Origin: Paralithodes platypus
Taxonomy: Eukaryota > Arthropoda > Malacostraca > Decapoda > Lithodidae
Reading direction: 5' to 3'
Assembly: GCA_032716605.1 (NCBI GenBank)
Contig: CM064512.1
Coordinates: forward strand, 29,078,640 to 29,142,639
Length of the DNA: 64,000 bases
Shown: positions 57,372 through 64,000 of the stretch, one piece after another
Layout: every line of letters starts with the position of its first letter
Position numbering within the stretch: the first letter of the stretch is position 1
Notes under the pieces: model-generated
Told to the model about the DNA's origin: nothing
Seen by the model: only the letters and a program-made list of their open reading frames with translations
The model's database searches: none
Position numbers and translations under genes: made by a program

Positions 57372-57946
57372 ATTGTCACTAATATTTCACATTTTCACTC
57401 GATACCGTAGTTTTTATGAGTAATTGAGGCTGGTTATTGTTATATTACGCACTGATTATTCGTTATCACAGGTGTTTATTATACTTTGGCCATCTAATAT
57501 TAGTTCGTGTGTCAATTTCACTTTGGTAAATATGCTTGAGAGAGTGTCACTGTCACTGATAATGCTCATTTTCACTTGATACGGTACATTTTATTAGTAA
57601 TTGAGGTAGGTAGGTTATTGTTATATTAGGCAGTGATTATTCGTTATCACAGGTGTTCATTATACTTTGGCCATCTAATATTACTTCGTGTGTCACTTTC
57701 ACTTTGGTAAATATGCTTGAGAGAGTGTCACTGTCACTGATAATGCTCATTTTCACTTGATACGGTACATTTTATTAGTAATTGAGGTAGGTTATTGTTA
57801 TATTAGGCAGTGATTATTCGTTATCACAGGTGTTTATTATACTTTGGCCATCTAATATTACTTCGTGTGTCACTTTCACTTTGGTAAATATGCTTGAGAG
57901 AGTGTCACTGTCACTGATAATGCTCATTTTCACTTGATACGGTACA
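57372..57946. repeat. Tandem repeat of about 177-181 bp in element G
   Basis: Units begin taattgagg at 57421, 57598 and 57779, with a partial unit before 57421. Each contains gttatattaggcagtgatta, ctttggccatctaatatta and gagagtgtcactgtcactga. A fourth, diverging unit resumes at about 58310-58437 after an insertion. Units 2 and 3 are almost identical. Confidence 0.88.
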
Positions 57947-58309
57947 CCCCGAGCAAGGCCAAGGCCATAACCGAGCGCCCCCGCAGAACCCTCCCTGCCG
58001 ACCACAATAAAGCCTGGGTGACCGAAGCCACTCCATGGCGGGGATCTGAGGAGGGAGCGGAAACGCCCGGGAAATCAAAGCCCCACCCAGGGCCCTGTGC
58101 CCCTCAGCAATTATGAAGAGAAAGTTGAGGGGCAAAGGAAAAATGTGACGCTTTGGCTTCCAATCTGGTAGATTGGGAGGTCAATCCACGGAAGAGACGC
58201 CGTCATTTGAGATCTAGAAAATATATAAGTAAAAGGAACAGTCAGAGTAAGCTATGGGTATGGCAGAGATCGCTCAGTTCTCTGGTCTGATAGACCAGCC
58301 CATCACCAC
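57947..58309. repeat. Unidentified 363-bp insertion in the tandem repeat
   Basis: GC-rich sequence starting ccccgagcaaggccaag and ending near gaccagcccatcaccaca breaks a repeat unit between ggtaca and ttttattag. The flanks share only aca, so the duplication is short or absent. There is no coding motif. The origin is unknown; a SINE or LINE end is possible. Confidence 0.55.
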
Positions 58310-58437
58310 ACATTTTATTAGTAATTGAGGTAGGTTATTGTTATATTAGGCACTGATTATTCGTTATCACAGGTGTTTATTATACTTTGGCCATCTAATA
58401 TTATGTCATGTGTCATTTTCACTTAGTTATATGCTTT

Positions 58438-58593
58438 GTAAACGTTTTATATACAATTTATTGTCTTTTTTCACTTATTTATATATGTTTTCATAATACG
58501 TGACTTTTTTATCACAATACATTGTTTTATTTCCACTTGTTGCCTATATACATACATATTGTCAGTCTTTGGTACTTTCACTATGATTATTAG
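58438..58593. other. Element G 3' untranslated region
   Basis: AT-rich sequence lies between the last repeat unit and the end of the transposase cysteine-rich domain. No gene is seen. Confidence 0.5.
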
Positions 58594-58794
58594 TTAGTAC
58601 TCCTGCTTGGTGTGGTACTCAGAAAAGCACGGTATAGCACATAGTGACACCTGGCACTCCACACACTGCATGGTGGTCTTTTTCTGCTTCCTCGGCCTCA
58701 CCTGGCTGTTCCAGCAGACATGGCACCGCCTTCTGCTAATGGTGACTCCATCTCGTTCCACCGGCAGGTAACCGAGCTTGTGCACATTTAGTTA
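58594..58794 (-). pseudogene. Element G transposase, C-terminal cysteine-rich domain
   Basis: It is in frame with the transposase but separated from it by a TAA at 58792-58794. It shows RRRCHVCWNS, TTMQCVECQVSLC and PCFSEYH, the Cys/His pattern of the piggyBac C-terminal domain that binds transposon ends. A single base change would account for the stop. Confidence 0.82.
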
Positions 58795-61514
58795 CTGTGC
58801 ACACTGCATGCGGTCCTGAACGGGGCGCCCAGGTTGTGCCACTGCCCTCTGTGGCGTAGCATACCTGTCCAGGAGCTCCACCAACACCTGTTTTTGGAAC
58901 CTCCGCAGGCTACTGAACTTCCTGGGTGTGCGCGGATTCCGAAGCCTGTAGATATTGTAGGCATTCAGCATTGACATGTCCACCATGTGCAGAAAGAACT
59001 TTTTGTACCATCTGCACGAGGTACGCAGACAGTCGATGAAGCCTATCTGCATGTCGGACTTGTCCACCAGCCTCATATTTATGTTGTAGTCCATTACAGC
59101 ATCGGGCTTGGTCACCCTGACTTGGGTGCGGCGATCCACCTTGCCAGTCTCAACCATTTCCGCCTTGTGGACGGTGCTCAGGAGGTTGACCTTCCGCTGG
59201 TCGTGCCAGTGGATAGCCAGAATGGGTCCCGACTTCTTCTTGAAGACATCGCCTTTCTTGGTTTTAGGAGGGAAAGTTGGCATGCCCTTCCTTTTCGCTC
59301 TAACTGTGCCTACAGTCCCCGTCTTGCGCTGATGGAGGTACTTTGAGAGAGTGGGGGACGTGTAGTAGTAGTTGTCCGTGTAGAGGACGTGATTCTTCTC
59401 GAAGTACCGGTTCATCATGGCTTGAACCACTGCTCCGCCAAAGCCAATGAGGGGGTCTATTTCCACGTCCCCTTCCTTCCCGCTGTAGACCAGGAAGTCC
59501 AGGACATAGCCAGTTTGGCAATCGCACAGCACAAAGAACTTTATACCAAAGCGATGTCTCTTTGAGGGGATGTACTGCCTGAAGCTCAGCTTTCCCCGGA
59601 ACAGCACAAGAAACTCGTCAATACAGACGTTGCAGAAGGGCGTGAAGTATGACGTGAAACGTTCTCGCATCATCTCGTACATCGTCCAAATCTTCCACAG
59701 CTTGTCAGAGAGATGCATGTCGGTGTTGGTGACAAGATGGAGCGCTCCGAGGATGTCGAGGTACCGGTCCCGAGAGATGTATTTCCCGAAGGCAGGGGTG
59801 GATATCAGATCTTTGGTGATCCAATAGTCAGCCAACCTGTGCTTCTTTACATGAGGCATTAGCATGGTGATTGCCAGGAACACCATGAACTCGGGATGAG
59901 TCACTGGGGTCCACCGCTTCATGTTGCCCTTGGTCACCTTGCCAAAAAAGTTCACCTGGATTTGGTGGTGCTTGTTTGTCTCTTCTATGACAAACTCAGT
60001 AACCTCCTTATCAAAAAATGCCTCAAAAAGCTCATGTGGTGGAGCATTGGGGCCTGCGGGAAAACTTGGGGAAACTCCTGAACCCTCCTGTACCTCATCA
60101 AAATGGGTTACATCAGGGTCATTCACTTCATCAGCAGCCACATCCTGCCAGTTGAAAATATAAAATGGGTCCTGCTGGCGACGCTGACGAGGAGCTGCAG
60201 CTGGGGCAGCACGCCCACGAACTTTGGCGGCGCGCACCCTTGGGCGGCCAGGAGCGCGACGGCGCCCAGGCCCAGCCCGGCGGCCAGGGCGGCCAGGAGC
60301 ACGACGGCCCTGGGCCAAGCGTCTGGGTTGAGGGTCGTCGATGTCCATAAAGTCATCGTCGTTGTCGTCAGAGCCGTCATCTTGCCCTGACGGTGGACCC
60401 AGGTAATCATGGCCAGAGTCATCTGTGAGGTGCCCTTCATCTTCAGACCCCCCCTCATAATCTCGCGGGGAACGAATGATGCGTGGGCGGCGTGTAGGTC
60501 GGCGAGGTGGGGAAGGAGTGGCAGGTGAGGCTCTGTCATCTTCATGCAGAGGTTCGGGGCTCCTTGGCCACGAGTCGTAGACAGCACTGGTTCAGTGTCT
60601 ATAGGTGCAGGTATGGATGCGAGGTCAAATACATCGTCAGGAACCTCTGTTGTAGGCTGGAGAGGTGGGGTGGACCCTGGGGAAAGTTGCGGGGGCGTAT
60701 GGCTGGGACCGGCAGGGGTGGAAGCCGCGGGAGCCTCGAACAAAGAGCGCCTACTTGTAGCTCCTTTTTTCACATATTTTCTCCCTTTTCCCTTTTCTGT
60801 AGTAGTATGTCTCCTCTCGGGGGAAATAGGGGATAAATAGGCCGAAAGTGGGGGGTCCTCAACCCCAGGCAGTGCTGGTGGTGGTGGGGAAGAATGGCGG
60901 GCGCCTGGGGCAACTTGGGTGGCGTGGGTAGATAAGGAAGACAATGGCGGGTCAACCTCACCCTCACGCTCAGCCTCACTGGCACCCTCACGCACTGCTC
61001 CCTCACCAGGTTTTAGGGCCTCTTTCCTGGCTGCCGCGGCCGCCTTTTCAAGAACTTGCTTCTTATAAAAACGTATCTTGAATGGGGATTTAGCTGGCGA
61101 AGGGCTAGGTGTCGTGTCACTCATCCTAAACTTGGCAGTCGACCTAGTGCTGTCCCATTCGCTCACTCTCACTACACTCTCATCACCTTGCACAACTATA
61201 TCACGTTCAGTACTATCATCACTTTCATCGTCATGCTCAAATCCAACAAATTGCGCGTCTTTTTGATGAATTTCGTCTAGATCATCTAAATCTTCACTAT
61301 AGTGAGACTGATAATACTCGGAGCTATCACTGCCCAAGTCATCAACACTATTTTGTCCTTCACCACGTTCATAACTCCTCAAAGCTATTTCAATACCTCC
61401 GGGAGTCAACGCATCTTGTACGTGCCTTTGCGTTAGGGCGCGACGAACATGGGCAGGCGTCGAAGGGAGCATGGAATCGGACACAGGGGAATCACTTTTT
61501 GGGCTAGTATCCAT
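58795..61514 (-). pseudogene. Element G piggyBac transposase
   Basis: The likely start is the ATG at 61514 (MDTSPKSDSP). An unusually long acidic, Ser/Pro-rich N-terminal region of over 300 residues follows. A one-base frameshift near 60580-60600 breaks it, after which the frame continues (EPLHEDDRASPATPS) into the 518-codon piece starting at 60348. There, residues 9-50 are Arg/Gly/Pro repeats like AT-hooks (GRRAPGRPGRR). The transposase domain begins near 105. The catalytic DDD triad is complete: D244 (CIDEF), D325 (YTDNYY) and D429 (LVDKSD). FRGKLSFRQYIPSKRHRFGIK is the expected core motif. The reaction is cut-and-paste at TTAA. The gene is broken only by the N-terminal shift and the late TAA. 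Confidence 0.9.
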
Positions 61515-61709
61515 GTTGGCGGCAGGGTAGAGACTGTTTTGGTGGCGTACATGGTGTCTGGTGGCGTCGCCTAGCGACCACGGAACGAAATGTTTACGCG
61601 CGCCATTCGAAAGCACATACGCAAGCAATGGTACAATGTTGTACCACCCGGGTTCCTCAGGTCAAAACATAATGGTACACACGTGTACCACCCGGGGTTG
61701 AAGGGTTAA

Positions 61710-63090
61710 TAAGGTTCACGTGACATAACTGGTTCTTTTTCCTCCTGTCTGGAGTGGCAACAAGGTAATCTAAGTCTGAAATGTTTTCTACAATTTTATA
61801 AGGTCCAGTGTACTTCGCAGAGAGGGGGTTACCAACCAAAGGCAACAAAATTAATACCTCTTGTCCTACAGTGAACTTCCGGAGCCTCACTTTGCGACCA
61901 TACCTGTCCTTCATCAAAGCTTGTGATTCTGTCAAATTTCTACCTGCCATCTCCAGACTCTTAAGCATGCGCTCACGGCTTTCAAGCACATACTTTAATA
62001 ATGGACAAGGCTGCACAGTCCCCTCCCAAATTTCTTTCAGCATGTTAAGGGGGCCCCTGACACGGTGTCCAAAAATCAGCTCGTTTGGACTAAATCGCAG
62101 GCTCTCACCAGGTACCTCCCGAGCAGCAAACAGCACATAAGGCAATCCAAGATCCCAATCCATACCGTTGTCAGCACAATAACACCTGAGCATGCTTTTA
62201 AGTGTAGCATGCCACCGCTCAAGCACCCCTTGACTCTCAGGGTGATACGCTGACGATACTACTGCTCGTATCCCATGCTGTTGCATTGTTTGCTTGAACA
62301 TGTTGGAGGTGAAATTAGATCCCTGATCAGACTGAATCTCCTCCGGGTACCCGTACCTTGAGAAGTACCACAACAAGTTACTGACTACCGTCTTAGCCAT
62401 TCCATTTTTCATAGGGTATGCATCGGGGTATCTAGTGGCAACATCCATTATGGTTAACAAAAATTTATTTCCAGCCTTAGTGGGAGGGAGTGGACCAACC
62501 ATGTCAACAATAATTTTACTAAAGGGTGGCCCAATCACAGGAATAGGGTGTAACGGAGCCTTAGGAATAACTTGGTTCGGTTTCCCGACACGTTGACAAA
62601 TATCACATGAGTTTATCCATGACTGCACATGAGACTTCATCCCCGGCCACCAAAACAATTTCCCCAAAGCCGCCACCGTTTTCTTGGCACCCAAATGTCC
62701 TGATAATGGAGAATAATGAGCCAACCTAAGCAAACTTCCCCTGCAGCCCTCTGGCACGACCAGCTGGTCAACTGTACCTGATCCGCCCTCCCAGTTCCTT
62801 TTAGGATCTTGATATCGGTGGTATAAAATTCCATTAACGAAAAAAAAATCCCCTGCCTTTGCATCCCTATCTTCTTCTAACTCCACAGCCCCATTGGTAC
62901 ACTGCAAAACCTCTGGATCCTCTAATTGCAACTTTCGAATGTCTGTGGGAGCCAACATGTCTAACTGCTTGGTCAACAACTCATGCCCTCCCCCAACATC
63001 CAACTTAGACATCCGGTTTTCTCGCTGCAGGTAACGGTGCTGTCTCTGAGTCTCTGCCTCCTCCACTACTTTATCAACTGTGTTAGGCAC
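61710..63090 (-). pseudogene. pol: Element F integrase
   Basis: The open frame contains the zinc finger (H125, H132, C162, C165) and DDE core (D196 in IIVDMVGPLP, D255 in QSDQGSNF, E291 in GVLERWH). The C-terminal part has FGHRVRGPLNML, VGQEVLILLPLVG and SDLDYLVATPDRRKK. It is open up to LCHVNL, where element G intervenes. A TAG at 63106-63108 separates it from the protease in the same frame. Confidence 0.88.
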
Positions 63091-63105
63091 TGGAGTTACA
63101 ACAAA

Positions 63106-63708
63106 CTAGGTCAAAGGTCCTGCTATTGGGTCTTTTGGGAGAGCCACTGGTTCTAAACTCTTCAAACTTTTCCCAGCCTTCCGCTTCTCCTTAATTCCCT
63201 TCCTCCGCTGTTCTGTGGCCTGGGAAATAGGCTGTGATACCTTAAATGCTTGGGAACGAGTTACCACACATGCCATCTGTTGGTGTTGACAACTCACTAC
63301 CCACTCTTGTTCCTCCCTACTCACGTCGGCCGGCCTCTCGGCAACGACTAAGGGTGGAACGTCTAAAGTAGGCACCGCAAAGTCGTTGCCGAGAAGAAGG
63401 TCGACGCCCTCCACTGGCAATTTCTCAACGATCCCAACATCTAAGTCCTTAATCACACCATCAACTTCCAGCTCCACACGAACCAACGGGTATGACCTGG
63501 TCGCATTAATACCCTGAACAACAACCACCCGTGCCGCATTAATTGGTCGCCCCGTGAAATTCTTCAAAATTGTCTGTGAAGCTCCAGTATCACGCAAAAC
63601 TTCCACCTTATGCTGGCAACCCGCCCAACTTACCCTACCGGTCCCTCTATGGGCGCAAAAGACATCACGGACAGGGGAGGAGCCTTCCTGAGTCTTATAC
63701 ATAGCCAC
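63106..63708 (-). pseudogene. Element F protease
   Basis: The retropepsin has RDTGASQTILKNF and VDLLLGNDF. A conserved segment, RVVVVQGINATRSYPLVR, is shared with C and E. The linker to the integrase carries basic repeats (QRRKGIKEKRKAGKSLK). It ends in one TAG, after which the integrase frame continues. Confidence 0.85.
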
Positions 63709-64000
63709 GACATTTCAGCCACACCTATGCTGCGCACCAAAGACACGGCTGCAGTTGGCGGCTTACTAGGACAAGATTTTGCATAATGCCCCTTCTTTCT
63801 ACAATGAAAATATTCCACTTCCCCTATTGGTCTCTTCTGATAAGGGGCGGAGTTCTGACCCTTCTGTAATGGGACGGCTGTAGTCTTTGGTTCAGTCCTG
63901 GTATCTTGGCTTTTAAACTGAGGTTTATATCTATAGTGATTGTCCTGAGCTCGAGGGTTTGGAGTATCGCGCCCCTTGGGAACTGCATCAACACGCTTTA
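63630..64000 (-). pseudogene. Element F nucleocapsid region (runs off the window)
   Basis: The knuckle reads YFHCRKKGHYAKSC, so the first Cys is Tyr. A frameshift near 63700 separates it from the protease frame. Upstream it continues as a basic, Gln/Thr-rich segment to the window edge. The capsid lies outside. Confidence 0.78.

Larger units (their letters stand above)
56962..61705 (-). mobile_element. Element G: piggyBac DNA transposon
   Basis: TTAA at 56958-56961 and 61706-61709 flanks the element. The ends are CCCTCCAACCCC on the left and the complement of CCCTTCAACCCC on the right. The 4,744-bp element holds one minus-strand transposase gene, a tandem-repeat block near its left end (57372-57946), and duplicated palindromes near its right end (ggtacaatgttgtacc at about 61629 and ggtacacacgtgtacc 44 bp further). 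It interrupts F's pol exactly at a TTAA within a Leu-Ile/Lys codon run. Confidence 0.93.
53147..64000 (-). mobile_element. Element F: GmR1-like Ty3/gypsy retrotransposon (continues past window)
   Basis: 3' LTR 53147-54995, polypurine tract, RNase H, RT, integrase, protease and zinc knuckle lie on the minus strand. Gag and the 5' LTR lie beyond 64000. The order is again integrase before RT. PiggyBac element G (56962-61705) splits pol at a TTAA: joining 56957 and 61710 restores LCHVNL followed by KEYVRRP. Confidence 0.88.

Noticed and set aside
60103..60836. Plus-strand ORFs over the piggyBac N-terminus
   Set aside because: They arise from the GC-rich, low-complexity Arg/Gly/Pro and Ser/Pro coding on the minus strand.

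Overview
The window is a eukaryotic, almost purely transposon-derived stretch with no host gene that I can recognise. A decapod crustacean is the most likely source. The jockey-like LINE at 3969-21649 resembles a lineage that I associate with shrimp and crab genomes, and BEL/Pao, GmR1-like Ty3/gypsy, piggyBac, hAT-like and microsatellite sequences occur together. The species assignment is inference from repeat content.

Layout, left half (1-24720): after two TTAA-flanked MITEs there is a four-level nest. A canonical Ty3/gypsy element A (RT-RNaseH before integrase, + strand, 1740-3968 and 21650 to about 24720) is split inside its integrase by jockey-like LINE B (3969-21649). B is split inside its RT by LTR retrotransposon C (5361-20204, - strand, LTRs of about 1.82 kb, target duplication actgc). 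C is split between gag and protease by DNA transposon D (11087-16629). D has terminal inverted repeats, a 3-4-bp target duplication and a decayed protein of about 1,400 codons with two zinc-binding-like segments, an XPG/FEN-type nuclease and a C-terminal tesmin/TSO1-type CXC domain. This fits the XPG-encoding branch of the Academ superfamily. D also holds two abutting, essentially perfect palindromes.

Middle (24720-29920): mostly unassigned sequence, microsatellites, two fold-back repeats and a worn CR1-like LINE fragment K.

Right half (29921-64000): a second nest, five levels deep. Ty3/gypsy element I (+) carries LINE fragment J and is interrupted by BEL/Pao element H (34453-44751, -). H's 5' LTR is interrupted by element E (44752-53146, -), E's 5' LTR by element F (53147 to beyond the window, -), and F's pol by piggyBac element G (56962-61705) at a TTAA. 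H also carries a 1.9-kb hAT-like non-autonomous element, which itself contains two TTAA-flanked MITEs. H has an intact 234-codon SGNH-hydrolase ORF between its 5' LTR and gag.

C, E, F and I all place the integrase upstream of the reverse transcriptase, the reverse of the usual Ty3/gypsy order. With their SCAN-like capsids this marks them as GmR1-like. Every autonomous element here has at least one stop, frameshift or catalytic substitution, and the SGNH ORF is the only long recognisable gene without damage. Boundaries set by target duplications, LTR ends or TTAA sites are given to the base. Other element limits are approximate.
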